Part shown: positions 25,569-34,795 of the stretch, piece by piece
Layout: the number at the start of each line of letters is the position of its first letter
Position numbering within the stretch: position 1 is the stretch's first letter
From: Prochlorococcus sp. AG-355-A18
GTDB lineage: Bacteria; Cyanobacteriota; Cyanobacteriia; PCC-6307; Cyanobiaceae
DNA length: 37,964 nucleotides
Assembly (NCBI GenBank): GCA_003280985.1
Contig: QCDH01000012.1
Span: forward strand, 1 to 37,964
Direction: 5' to 3'
Made by a program: the position numbers and the translations under genes
Notes under the pieces: generated by a model
Database searches by the model: none
What the model saw: only the letters and a program-made list of their open reading frames with translations
What the model was told of the DNA's origin: nothing

Positions 25569-27648
25569 TTCCAGATAGACCCAAGTGTCTTATTAAGGAA
25601 TCTGTTTCTGGCTCTCTTCCCCTAAATAGTTTAAATATGTCTAATGGAGGTAAGCTTCCACCCAGACTAAGTATTGTATCTTTAAATTTTTTTCCTATTA
25701 ACTTTAAATCTTCAGTGTTCTCAAGATCAGCTTCTTCGAACATTGAAAATGCATCAGCACTTAGAACCTCAGCCCATTTATATGAGTAATATCCTGCAGA
25801 ATATCCGCCGGCAAATATATGACTAAAACAACAAAGAAATTGATCTTCTTGAATTGGTTCAATAACAGTAGTTTGTTTTGCAATTTCTCTTCTTATTTTA
25901 TCTGCTGTTTTACCTTCGTTTTTATCAATACTACTGTGTAACCTGAGATCTGTTATCGCAAAATGTAGTTGTCTAAGAGTAGCCATACCACAATTAAAAG
26001 TTCTATTCTTTAGGAGCTTTTCAAAATTCTCATTGGATAATTTTTCTCCTGTTTTGTAGTGCTTAGCAATATTCATAAGTGTATTTTTATGAAAACACCA
26101 GTTTTCCATAAATTGACTTGGTAGTTCAACTGCATCCCACTCAACGTTGTTGATGCCAGCTGCTTGAGGAAGATTTACAGTAGTAAGCATGTGTTGAAGA
26201 CCATGACCAAATTCATGGAAAAGTGTCTGAACTTCTTCAAAACTCATTAAACTGGGTTTATCTTTTGATGGTGGAGTCTGATTACAAACGAGATAAGCAA
26301 CAGGGAGGGTTTTTTTGCCAATATTATTTTTATTCAAACATTCATCCATCCAAGCCCCTCCTCTCTTTGATTCAGGCCTCGAATATGGATCCAAGTAAAA
26401 AGATGCTATTTTCTTATCTTCTTTATTGAGAATATTAAAAAATAAGACGTCATCATTCCATAAAGGAGCCTCATCAGTAGCCTCAACAACTTTAATTTCA
26501 AACAGTTTCTCACTTAATTTAAATAAACCTTTCAAAACATCATTTAGTGGGAACCAAGGTCTTAAAGACTCTTGATCCAAATTGAGCTTTTCCTTCCTAA
26601 GAAGTTCAGACCAATAACTTATATCCCATGGCTCAATATTCTGCGATTTTGGAAACCCATTAGCTTTAGAAAACTTATCGATCGTTTCTAATTCAATTTT
26701 TGCTTTTTTGAATGCTGGCTCTCTCAATTCTTCTAAAAGTTTCTCTACATTTTTAATTTCTTTCGCCATTTTCTTTGACAAACTTAGTTCTGCCCAACTT
26801 TTATAACCAAGAAGATTAGCTTGATTAGTTCTAAGAGATAATATATCTTCAATGATTTGAGAATTATTTTTTTCTCCTTGAGACGCCCTACTAACGAATG
26901 CCTTGTATAGTTTTTCTCTTAGATTACGCTCGGTTGCATATGTCATGAACGCAGTATAAGTTGGAATATCAAGACTTAATTTCCAAGGACCATTTTTAAT
27001 ATCAACTTCTTCATCTTTTTTTAAGTGATTGTGTGCAGAAATTGCCATCAATTCAAGAACACGATCAGGAAGGCCATCTACTTCACATTTTTTATTTAAT
27101 ATTAAAAACCATTCATTGGTGGCATCAAGAACATTGTTACTGAATTCGGTTGACAGCTTTCCAAGTTTTTCTGAAATTTTGTTGAATTCTTCTTGATCAT
27201 TTTTTTGAAGTGAAATTCCTCTATGTTGCATTTCAAGAATTTCTTTATCTAAAATTCTGTTTTTAATTTGATCAAAGTTATTTGTTTCTCTAAGCTTGAC
27301 TAAAGAATTATAAATTATTTTGCTTTGCCCGAATTTATTACTCAAGCTAATAATCTCAGGAAGAAATTTTGAATAAATTTCTCTTAAACTTTCAGAATTA
27401 TTTACGGCATTTAGGTGGCTTATTACTCCCCAACTCCATCTAAGAATTTCATTACTTTCATTTAAAGGATTTATTACCTTATCCCAACTTAAATCTTTTT
27501 CAATCAAATAATTAGATAAATTTTTTTCTATGTTTTTAAATTCTTCAGTTATATGTTCTAGTACTACTGGAAATTGTTTACTAATATTTTCGGGAGTAAA
27601 TTTTTTAAATTGTGGTAACTCTCCATGTTTAAAGATTGAGGTATCCAT
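25561..27648 (-). CDS. prlC: M3 family oligopeptidase (oligopeptidase A / PrlC-like)
   Basis: Cytosolic zinc metallopeptidase degrading short peptides. The 695-residue protein has the M3 length and the zinc motif HEFGH at 478-482, with the third ligand Glu at about 508 in VELPSQFMENW. Downstream conserved blocks are GYYSYKWAEVLSADAFSMFEE and GGSLPPLDIFKLFRGREP, the latter containing the substrate-binding loop. ATG at 27648, 13 bp after the ndhD stop. It is the last gene of the minus-strand run; a short C-terminal overlap of 8 bp with the convergent lipase-like gene leaves no room for a terminator between them. Confidence 0.93.
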   Translation of the reverse strand: MDTSIFKHGELPQFKKFTPENISKQFPVVLEHITEEFKNIEKNLSNYLIEKDLSWDKVINPLNESNEILRWSWGVISHLNAVNNSESLREIYSKFLPEIISLSNKFGQSKIIYNSLVKLRETNNFDQIKNRILDKEILEMQHRGISLQKNDQEEFNKISEKLGKLSTEFSNNVLDATNEWFLILNKKCEVDGLPDRVLELMAISAHNHLKKDEEVDIKNGPWKLSLDIPTYTAFMTYATERNLREKLYKAFVSRASQGEKNNSQIIEDILSLRTNQANLLGYKSWAELSLSKKMAKEIKNVEKLLEELREPAFKKAKIELETIDKFSKANGFPKSQNIEPWDISYWSELLRKEKLNLDQESLRPWFPLNDVLKGLFKLSEKLFEIKVVEATDEAPLWNDDVLFFNILNKEDKKIASFYLDPYSRPESKRGGAWMDECLNKNNIGKKTLPVAYLVCNQTPPSKDKPSLMSFEEVQTLFHEFGHGLQHMLTTVNLPQAAGINNVEWDAVELPSQFMENWCFHKNTLMNIAKHYKTGEKLSNENFEKLLKNRTFNCGMATLRQLHFAITDLRLHSSIDKNEGKTADKIRREIAKQTTVIEPIQEDQFLCCFSHIFAGGYSAGYYSYKWAEVLSADAFSMFEEADLENTEDLKLIGKKFKDTILSLGGSLPPLDIFKLFRGREPETDSLIRHLGLSGTT

Positions 27649-27661
27649 TTATTAAGATAAT

Positions 27662-29203
27662 TTAATTAATTAAACTTGGTATTAATCCAACTAATTTAGC
27701 TAAAGTAAGCTGCTGACTGAGAGCATTGGTTGAAGATTCATATAAATTTATGGCAATTTTGGGCCAAAAACCTATTACCAATGTAGGTAACAATAAACTG
27801 AAACCAATAGTCAATTCTCTACCATTCATCTCTTTAACTGTAGCTAGTGCTGGAATTCTAGGGCCAAAGAATACTCTTCTACACATTGATAAAAGATATA
27901 TTGGTGTTAGAACTAATCCTATGGCTGCAATTAGTATCGTGATTGACCTAAAGATGGAGCTAAATCCTTCTTGACTAGTGATACCTAAAAATACAGTTAT
28001 TTCACTAATAAAACCGCTCATTCCAGGTAGTGCAAGAGAGGCCAGTGAGCTTGCTAAGAAAAAAGCAAAAGTTATTGGCAAAACCTTTGCTAAGCCGCCC
28101 ATATTTGGTATAGAAAGAGTATTTGTTCTTTCATAGAATGAACCAGTAACAAAGAACATAGCTGCAGCTATAAGTCCGTGACTGATCATTTGTAGCATTG
28201 CTCCGCTAATTCCTAGAGCATCTACTGCTCCAATTCCTAACAGAACAAAACCCATATGACTAACAGAGCTACAAGCTATTCTCCTTTTAACATTATCTTG
28301 TGCAAATGCATTTAGAGCTCCGTAAATTATATTAATGATTCCAAGAATAATTAACGCAGGTGCAATTTGAAGATGTACTTCAGGCAGTATTTGAACATTA
28401 AATCTTAAGAGAGCATAACCTCCCATTTTTAAGAGTATTCCAGCTAATAACATTGAAACTGGAGCATTAGCTTCTCCATGTGCATCAGGTAACCATGTAT
28501 GTAATGGAAAGATAGGTAGTTTTACTCCAAAACCAATTAAAAATCCCAAGTAAGATAATAAAGCTAGGCTGCCAGATACATGTTTATTGGTTAAATCAGT
28601 AATATTTAAAGTAAAGGTATCACCACTCAAGGCAAGTGCTAAACCACTTATGAGTATTAATAGAGAAGCTAAAGCTGTATAAAGAATGAATTTTGTGGCC
28701 GCATATAATTTCTTTTTCCCTCCCCAAATCGCAATAAGAAGATAAACCGGAACTAATTCAAGTTCCCAAGCCAAGAAAAATAATAGGAAATCTTGAGAAA
28801 GGAAAACTAGTGCCTGTGCTGATGCTTGGACTAATAAAAGAGCAAAATATAGATTAGATTTTTTCTTAATTTTCCAACTAGCCGCAGCTGATAAAAATGT
28901 AATTAACCCACTTAAAGCTATTAAAGGAGCAGATAACCCATCTACTCCAAGAGACCACTCTAAGCCAATTGATGGTAACCAAGAAGCTCTTTCTACCAGT
29001 TGTAAAGAGCTATCTGAAGTATTAAATTTTTGAAAAAGGACGCCGATTATTAATAAAAAATCTACAAACAGAAAAATTAATGAAATATTTCTAGGTAGTG
29101 AATTATCTTCTCCTTCTTTTGAACTTAAAAAAGGCATTATTAATGCCCCAATTAAAGGCAGTAGAACAATAGATGATAGCCAAGGAAAAGATTCTAAATT
29201 CAT
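27662..29203 (-). CDS. ndhD: NAD(P)H-quinone oxidoreductase chain 4
   Basis: Proton-pumping membrane subunit of NDH-1 (homologous to NuoM/ND4/Mrp antiporter). The 513-residue protein has about 14 hydrophobic helices. Conserved features include the Glu in [16 protein letters not shown], Lys in [22 protein letters not shown], and the Lys/His in SHMGFVLLG and [12 protein letters not shown]. Sequence layout fits the respiratory/cyclic-flow NdhD1 type rather than CO2-uptake forms, but I cannot be certain. The start is ATG 29203; the 79-bp gap to thrB holds the short inverted repeat CTAGT/ACTAG (29229-29247). No ndhF is next to it. Confidence 0.95.
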   Translation of the reverse strand: MNLESFPWLSSIVLLPLIGALIMPFLSSKEGEDNSLPRNISLIFLFVDFLLIIGVLFQKFNTSDSSLQLVERASWLPSIGLEWSLGVDGLSAPLIALSGLITFLSAAASWKIKKKSNLYFALLLVQASAQALVFLSQDFLLFFLAWELELVPVYLLIAIWGGKKKLYAATKFILYTALASLLILISGLALALSGDTFTLNITDLTNKHVSGSLALLSYLGFLIGFGVKLPIFPLHTWLPDAHGEANAPVSMLLAGILLKMGGYALLRFNVQILPEVHLQIAPALIILGIINIIYGALNAFAQDNVKRRIACSSVSHMGFVLLGIGAVDALGISGAMLQMISHGLIAAAMFFVTGSFYERTNTLSIPNMGGLAKVLPITFAFFLASSLASLALPGMSGFISEITVFLGITSQEGFSSIFRSITILIAAIGLVLTPIYLLSMCRRVFFGPRIPALATVKEMNGRELTIGFSLLLPTLVIGFWPKIAINLYESSTNALSQQLTLAKLVGLIPSLIN

Positions 29204-29282
29204 TTATGTAATGAATAATTTTTTTATTCTAGTTGAAGTTGTACTAGCTTGAGACTATAACATTAAAAATGCCTAAGTAAAA

Positions 29283-30230
29283 CTACTTACCAGAGATAGT
29301 GCTAAATTGGCTGCCCGTTGTTTGAACGTTTAAGAACGGTGCTCTGCTAGCTACACCTGACTTCTCCCATGCTTTAACCATGGCTTGACTGACGCTTTTA
29401 CCATTTTCTTTTTTACACAAAGCTAAAATACTTGGCCCAGCCCCACTAATTGCGCATCCTAGAGCGCCTGCATTTAGTGCGGCATCTTTAACTTCTAATC
29501 CACCCTTAATAAGTTTCCATCTGTAGGGTTCATGTAACTTATCAAACATTCCTTCTTTTATAAGTTCAGCATTACCTGCTTTTATGCCGTTTAGTAACAA
29601 AGTAAGTGCCCCCATATTTGTAACTGCATCAGATATTGGTACATTCTTGGGCATAACCTTTCTTGCTTCACTTGTGCTTAGACGAATTGCAGGTATTGCT
29701 ACAACAGCTTTAATTGAATCGTGCCAATCACATCTAATGATTCTCCATCTTTGAGAAGAAGACCTAGCTGTCAAGCAAAGCCCACCCAGAAGAGAGGGAA
29801 CTACATTATCAGGATGACCTTCTATATCAATGGCAAGTTCAAGGAGTTTTTCTTTGGACAATGGAGAGTCCATTATTGCATTTGCTCCGATTAATCCAGC
29901 AACTATTGCTGTAGCGCTACTTCCAAGCCCGCGTGCAGGTGGCACTGCCAACTTAACTCTTGCTTCAAGTGCAAAAGGATCCATTTTTGCGCTCTCCCAT
30001 ACTTTCTGAGCTGCTCTAAAAACCAAGTTTTCAGGCCCTCCTCTTAAATGATTACCATCTGTACTTTCCATTATTAAATCAAATCTATCTCCACCGCCTT
30101 CAATTCTTGTAAAAATAAATTCGTTATACAAATCTAATGCTGCTCCAAGGCAATCAAATCCAGGCCCTAAATTTGCAGTTGTAGAAGGCACTGTCACCCT
30201 TATTTTTTTACCTACTTCAGGAATAGACAT
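29283..30230 (-). CDS. thrB: Homoserine kinase
   Basis: Phosphorylates L-homoserine, the step before threonine synthase, in the cytosol. The 315-residue GHMP kinase shows VPSTTANLGPGFDCLGAALD at residues 14-33, the ATP-binding PPARGLGSSATAIVAG, the GHPDN motif and the C-terminal GCAISGAGPSILAL. Standard length. ATG at 30230, 9 bp after the glk stop, so it is likely cotranscribed with glk. Confidence 0.97.
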   Translation of the reverse strand: MSIPEVGKKIRVTVPSTTANLGPGFDCLGAALDLYNEFIFTRIEGGGDRFDLIMESTDGNHLRGGPENLVFRAAQKVWESAKMDPFALEARVKLAVPPARGLGSSATAIVAGLIGANAIMDSPLSKEKLLELAIDIEGHPDNVVPSLLGGLCLTARSSSQRWRIIRCDWHDSIKAVVAIPAIRLSTSEARKVMPKNVPISDAVTNMGALTLLLNGIKAGNAELIKEGMFDKLHEPYRWKLIKGGLEVKDAALNAGALGCAISGAGPSILALCKKENGKSVSQAMVKAWEKSGVASRAPFLNVQTTGSQFSTISGK

Positions 30231-30239
30231 TTTTTATTT

Positions 30240-31271
30240 TTAAGTTTTTAAAAGCATTTTTGCTCTGCAGGCAGCACTAAAAAGTCCAAACTCTTCATCT
30301 AAAATTACTTTTATAGGTATTCTTTTAAGAATATCTTTTAATCTTCCCTTGTCGAAAAATTGTTTTAAAAATAAGTCTGATTTAAAGTTTTTGAAATGTT
30401 TTGATGCTGTTCCTCCAGAAATCCATAATCCACCAAAGCACAATTCTTGAAGAGCAACATCTCCCAATAAAGAAGCATAAGCGCCCAACCAAATCCTCTC
30501 AACTTCGATCATTATTTGATCGCCTTCTTTAGAAAGATTACAAATTTTTTCAGGTAGTTCTTTCCTCGCAGCATCAAAAATTTTAATTTTATTTAAATAT
30601 TGTTGTAAAGGATGGTTTTGGGCATCAGGTTTGCTTAGTCTCCATTCGGCAATTCTTGATAAACCAGTTCCGCTAATAATTCTTTCACGGGAGATCCTTT
30701 CAACTTTTAGGTAATTCTTAAGCCAAATTTTTAATTCCCATTCTAGTTTTGACTTTGGGGAGTACTCAACATGACCACCTTCACTAGCTAAAACTTTTAC
30801 CTTTTCCCCTGATATTAGGCCTCTTGCTATTCCCAAACCAGTCCCCGCTCCAACAATTGCATGTAAATCATTATTAGCTTCAGAATATGAACCATTCTGG
30901 ATGGTTGAATATTGACTTTTTTTTAAGAAAGGAATTCCATAAATTTGCACTGAAAAATCATTTATTAGCTCGCATTGTTCAAAATTAAATTTATTTTTTA
31001 ATTTACTTCCTGAAATATTCCATGACAAGTTTATGATTTTTGCATTGTTGTTATATAAGGGACCAGCTACAGCAAAACATGCAGAAGAAGGATGAGTAAT
31101 ATTTTTGCATTCATTTTTAAGAAAATCTTCTAGAATAAGTTCAAAAGAATCCCAATTAGAAGAGATATATTTTTTTTTGAATAACAATTTAGGAGAATCA
31201 TCATTTATTACTCTTTCAAATATTCCCAATAGAACCTTGGTACCTCCTAAATCACAAGCTAGAAAATTCAT
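30240..31271 (-). CDS. glk: Glucokinase
   Basis: Phosphorylates glucose to glucose 6-phosphate with ATP. The 343-residue protein has the Glk-family features: the phosphate loop ACDLGGTKVLLGIF at residues 5-18, CFAVAGPL, INDFSVQIYGIPFL with the catalytic Asp, AIVGAGTGLGIARG, and SEGGHVEYSP. It is of the hexokinase-type Glk (PF02685-like) family, not the ROK type, as no CxCGxxGC zinc motif is present. ATG at 31271, 10 bp after the thrS stop; it lies in a compact minus-strand run trpS-thrS-glk-thrB. Confidence 0.93.
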   Translation of the reverse strand: MNFLACDLGGTKVLLGIFERVINDDSPKLLFKKKYISSNWDSFELILEDFLKNECKNITHPSSACFAVAGPLYNNNAKIINLSWNISGSKLKNKFNFEQCELINDFSVQIYGIPFLKKSQYSTIQNGSYSEANNDLHAIVGAGTGLGIARGLISGEKVKVLASEGGHVEYSPKSKLEWELKIWLKNYLKVERISRERIISGTGLSRIAEWRLSKPDAQNHPLQQYLNKIKIFDAARKELPEKICNLSKEGDQIMIEVERIWLGAYASLLGDVALQELCFGGLWISGGTASKHFKNFKSDLFLKQFFDKGRLKDILKRIPIKVILDEEFGLFSAACRAKMLLKT

Positions 31272-31281
31272 CTATTCAAAA

Positions 31282-33198
31282 TTATTCTGTTCTCCCTTTT
31301 TTTTCTATTAATTCATCCATTAATTTGAATAGATTAGGAAGGTCGAAAATTCCTAAATTCGTTCCATTTAAAGCTCTTAAAGCGACTGAATCAATTTCCT
31401 CTTCTTTATCCCCAACAACTGCAATTAAGGGAACTCTCCCGAGAGTTGCCTCTCTTATTTTATATCCTATTTTTTCATTCCTAACATCAACTTTTGATCG
31501 GTAACCATTATTATTTATAAATTCATTAAACTTTAAACACTTTTCGATATTTCTATCAGTAATGCTCAATAAAATTATTTGATAAGGTGCAAGCCATATT
31601 GGGAATTTTGCCTCATATTGTTCAATTAAGATTCCGATAAATCTCTCAAAAGATCCTAGAATTGCTCTATGAAGCATGACTGGATTTCTTTTTTCATTAT
31701 CAATATCTACATAAGTTGCATCCAATCTAATAGGCATTGAGAAATCAACCTGAATAGTGCCGCATTGCCAGACTCTATTAAGACAATCTTTTAAAGAGAA
31801 TTCTATTTTTGGACCATAAAAAGCCCCTTCTCCAGGTTGGAGTTCCCATTTTAGGCCCTTATTATCAAGAGCTTTGGTAAGAGCCTCCTCTGATTTATCC
31901 CAAATCTCTTCACTACCTACTCTTTTTTCAGGACGGGTTGATAATTTGATAATGATTTCATCAAAACCAAAAGTTTTATAAACCTCGAAAACAAGATTTA
32001 TAAAAGTTGATACCTCTTCTTGAATTTGCTCTTCTGTGCAGAATATGTGTGCATCATCTTGAGTAAAGTTTCTTACTCTCATTAAGCCGTGCAGTGCACC
32101 AGAGGGTTCATTTCTGTGACAAGAACCAAATTCAGCTAGACGAATAGGTAAATCCTTATAACTTTTTAAACCTTGATTAAATACTTGTATATGGCATGGA
32201 CAATTCATTGGTTTAATTGCATAAGTTCGATTTTCTGATGCAGTAGTGAACATATCGTCTCTAAATTTTTCCCAATGACCGGATTTTTCCCAAAGTGATT
32301 TATCAACAGCTTGTGGGGTTTTAATTTCTAAATAATCATTTTTACTGAGTATTTCTCTTATGTACTTTTCAAGTACTTGGTAAATTGTCCATCCATTTGG
32401 ATGCCAAAAAATCATTCCTGGAGATTCTTCTTGTATATGAAATAGTGAATGTTTTTTACCAAGTTTTCTATGATCCCTTTTTTCCGCTTCTTCAATTCTT
32501 GTTAAATAATCTTTGAGTTCTTTTTCTTTTGCCCATGCAGTTCCATATATTCTCTGTAATGATTCATTCTCACTATTCCCTCTCCAATATGAACCTGATA
32601 ATTTAAGCAATTTAAAGTGTCTCAAATGTCTAGTATTGGGTACATGAGGCCCTCTACACATATCGATATATTCTTCGTGTTTGTATAAATTTATGAGCCC
32701 TTCTTCAGGAATTTCTTCAATTATTCGTAATTTAAAAGTCTCATCTCTTTCTTTAAAAGTTTTAATTGCCTCTTCTTTAGAGACTTGTAAAATTTCAACG
32801 TCATAGTTTGTTTTTATTAATTTATTAATTCTGTTTTCGATTTTTATTAAATCTTCAGGAGTAAATCTGTATTCAGAAAAAATATCATAATAAAAACCAT
32901 CCTCAATTACTGGCCCAATCGCCATCTTAATATCAGAGTAAATTTGTTTAACTGCATGACCAATAAGGTGAGCAAATGAATGTCTTATTATTTCAATTCC
33001 TTCTTTATCTTTTGACGTGATGATTACAACTTCTGAATCTTTATTTATAGGAATTGTTGCATCAAGAAGAACATCATTTACTTTTCCAGCAATTGTTGCT
33101 TTAGCTAATCCAGCGCCTATACTCTGGGCAACTTCTAAAATAGTTACAGATTTTTCGAAAACCTTTTTTGAACCATCAGGCAAGGTAATTATTGGCAT
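31282..33198 (-). CDS. thrS: Threonine--tRNA ligase
   Basis: Charges tRNA-Thr. The 638-residue protein has the full bacterial architecture: TGS domain (about 1-62), the editing domain with HSFAHLIGH (His73, His77) and CRGPHVPNT (Cys181, His185), the class II catalytic core with MNCPCH (zinc Cys333) and later zinc His residues, motif 3 with [15 protein letters not shown], and the anticodon-binding domain (about 535-638). ATG at 33198 with GAG upstream; the trpS stop is 3 bp before it. Nothing is missing. Confidence 0.97.
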   Translation of the reverse strand: MPIITLPDGSKKVFEKSVTILEVAQSIGAGLAKATIAGKVNDVLLDATIPINKDSEVVIITSKDKEGIEIIRHSFAHLIGHAVKQIYSDIKMAIGPVIEDGFYYDIFSEYRFTPEDLIKIENRINKLIKTNYDVEILQVSKEEAIKTFKERDETFKLRIIEEIPEEGLINLYKHEEYIDMCRGPHVPNTRHLRHFKLLKLSGSYWRGNSENESLQRIYGTAWAKEKELKDYLTRIEEAEKRDHRKLGKKHSLFHIQEESPGMIFWHPNGWTIYQVLEKYIREILSKNDYLEIKTPQAVDKSLWEKSGHWEKFRDDMFTTASENRTYAIKPMNCPCHIQVFNQGLKSYKDLPIRLAEFGSCHRNEPSGALHGLMRVRNFTQDDAHIFCTEEQIQEEVSTFINLVFEVYKTFGFDEIIIKLSTRPEKRVGSEEIWDKSEEALTKALDNKGLKWELQPGEGAFYGPKIEFSLKDCLNRVWQCGTIQVDFSMPIRLDATYVDIDNEKRNPVMLHRAILGSFERFIGILIEQYEAKFPIWLAPYQIILLSITDRNIEKCLKFNEFINNNGYRSKVDVRNEKIGYKIREATLGRVPLIAVVGDKEEEIDSVALRALNGTNLGIFDLPNLFKLMDELIEKKGRTE

Positions 33199-33201
33199 AA
33201 T

Positions 33202-34218
33202 TTATTTCTCCATTTCAAAAAATCCCAATTTTGATTTAACTCTTTTTAAAGTCTGATTCGCTAAATCTTCAGCTTTTTCCTTCCCTTCATTAAGGATTTT
33301 ATTTAGTTGATAGGGATCATTAATTAATAATTTATATTTTTTCTGAATAGGTTCTAGTGATTCAATAAGTTGTTCGGTAATTAATTTTTTAAATGTCCCC
33401 CATCCAGTCTCTGAGAATTCATTTTCACATTGAGAAATTTCTTTGCCAGATAATATTGAATAAATCATTAAAAGATTTTTAGATTCTGGTCTCTCTGGGT
33501 TGTTAAATTCAATGCCAATAGAACTATCACTTTTTGCTCTTTTAATTTTTTTTGTGATTATTTCAGGGGGGTCTAATAAGTTAATGCGACTGCCCTCATT
33601 AGGATCACTTTTGCTCATCTTTTTTGAACCATCAATTAAACTCATTATTTTTGAACCATTCTTCATGATGATTGGTTGAGGGATCTTTAAAATATTTTTA
33701 TCCTTACTAAATCTGGCATTAATTCTCTGTTGTGCAATATCTCTCGCAAGTTCAAGATGTTGTTTTTGATCCTCACCTACTGGTACGAAGTCAGCATCAT
33801 AAAGAAGGATGTCTGCAGCCATAAGTATTGGATAGTCAAATAATCCAATAGATACATTATTACCTTGTTGTATGGATTTTTCTTTAAATTGAATCATTCT
33901 TTCCATCCAATTTATTGGGGTCATGCAATTTAATATCCAACAAAGTTCTGAATGCGCTGAAATCTGACTTTGGACAAAAATTGAACATATATTTGGATCT
34001 ATCCCACAAGCGAGGTACAAAGCCGCTGTAGAGATAGTATTTTTAGATAATTCTTTGGGATTATATGAGGCTGTTATTGCGTGCAAATCAACTACACATA
34101 GAAATGTTTCATATTGCTCTTGAAACGTAACCCAATTATTTATGGCCCCAAGCCAATTCCCAATATGTAAATCACCAGTTGGTTGAACACCCGAAAGAAT
34201 TCTTTTTTTATTTGCCAT
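33202..34218 (-). CDS. trpS: Tryptophan--tRNA ligase
   Basis: Charges tRNA-Trp. The 338-residue class I synthetase has the HIGH-type motif PTGDLHIGNW at 13-22 and KMSKS at 200-204, plus the GEDQKQHLELARDIA segment. Standard length. The ATG at 34218 lies inside the end of the RGG-protein gene (11-bp overlap) and is preceded directly by AGAGG, so translation is probably coupled to that gene. thrS follows 3 bp downstream. Confidence 0.97.
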   Translation of the reverse strand: MANKKRILSGVQPTGDLHIGNWLGAINNWVTFQEQYETFLCVVDLHAITASYNPKELSKNTISTAALYLACGIDPNICSIFVQSQISAHSELCWILNCMTPINWMERMIQFKEKSIQQGNNVSIGLFDYPILMAADILLYDADFVPVGEDQKQHLELARDIAQQRINARFSKDKNILKIPQPIIMKNGSKIMSLIDGSKKMSKSDPNEGSRINLLDPPEIITKKIKRAKSDSSIGIEFNNPERPESKNLLMIYSILSGKEISQCENEFSETGWGTFKKLITEQLIESLEPIQKKYKLLINDPYQLNKILNEGKEKAEDLANQTLKRVKSKLGFFEMEK

Positions 34219-34630
34219 CCTCTTTTACTTCGCTAGATTGGATCTCTTCAGTTGATGTACTTTTTACAGGTCTTGCAAAAGGGTCAGGTGCTGTTTTTGT
34301 CTTTTCTTCATAAGAATTTTGTGATTGTCTACTCGGAGAAGAGTTTTTATTATTTTTTGCATATTCTTTGATTGATTCAATTAATTTTTCGTCTTTGATC
34401 ATTTCGCTAAGTGTTCTAACAGAGAAACCCAGAACTGCAACGGTAGATCTTAATTGAAAGGTCTCTTGTATTGACTTAACAGCTTTCATTTCGTTATCAC
34501 TCAATCTTATGCGGAATCCTCCTCCATCTCTTCTGCCGCCGGATCTATCTCTGAAATTAGATCTTTCATTGTTAGAACGACCTCTGTAATTTTCTTGTCC
34601 AGAATTATTGCTGAAATTTGAATTAGACAT
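34208..34630 (-). CDS. Arg/Gly-rich protein with ribbon-helix-helix-like core
   Basis: A 140-residue protein in three parts: an N-terminal low-complexity tail (residues 1-38) rich in Asn, Ser, Arg and Gly with RGR, RDRSGGRRDGGG; a central segment (about 39-88) reading FRIRLSDNEMKAVKSIQETF, a strand followed by two helices, that resembles a ribbon-helix-helix fold; and a disordered Ser/Lys/Glu-rich tail. Basic RGG-like tails are typical of RNA-binding proteins, so a nucleic-acid-binding role is possible but unproven. ATG 34630; it overlaps trpS by 11 bp and heads the trpS-thrS-glk-thrB run. I do not recognise a named family. Confidence 0.7.
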   Translation of the reverse strand: MSNSNFSNNSGQENYRGRSNNERSNFRDRSGGRRDGGGFRIRLSDNEMKAVKSIQETFQLRSTVAVLGFSVRTLSEMIKDEKLIESIKEYAKNNKNSSPSRQSQNSYEEKTKTAPDPFARPVKSTSTEEIQSSEVKEDGK

Positions 34631-34642
34631 CTTAATGTTTCT

Positions 34643-34720
34643 TAAGTTATTTAAATAGTTTATTAACTTAGCATCTTGTTATGCAATAAGTCTTTTTAAA
34701 AGACTAAAATTTTTATCTTT
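34643..34720. other. Three consecutive stem-loops in a divergent intergenic region, candidate structured leader or small RNA
   Basis: TAAGTTA (34643-34649) pairs with TAACTTA (34664-34670); GCAT (34671-34674) with ATGC (34681-34684); AGTCTTT (34689-34695) with AAAGACT (34699-34705) around TTA. On the plus strand the last stem is followed by AAAATTTTTATCTTTT, terminator-like. On the minus strand the same stems would sit in the leader of the RGG-trpS-thrS operon. Strand and function are not established. Confidence 0.4.
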
Positions 34721-34795
34721 TGATTAACGACTTATGAAATTTTGCTTTTCTCATTCACAACTTGCATTAAAATAAAATTAGAAAAATATAGTATT

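Noticed and set aside
29229-29247. CTAGT/ACTAG hairpin after thrB as a terminator
   Set aside because: The stem is 5 bp and on the minus strand is followed by an A-rich run rather than a T-run.
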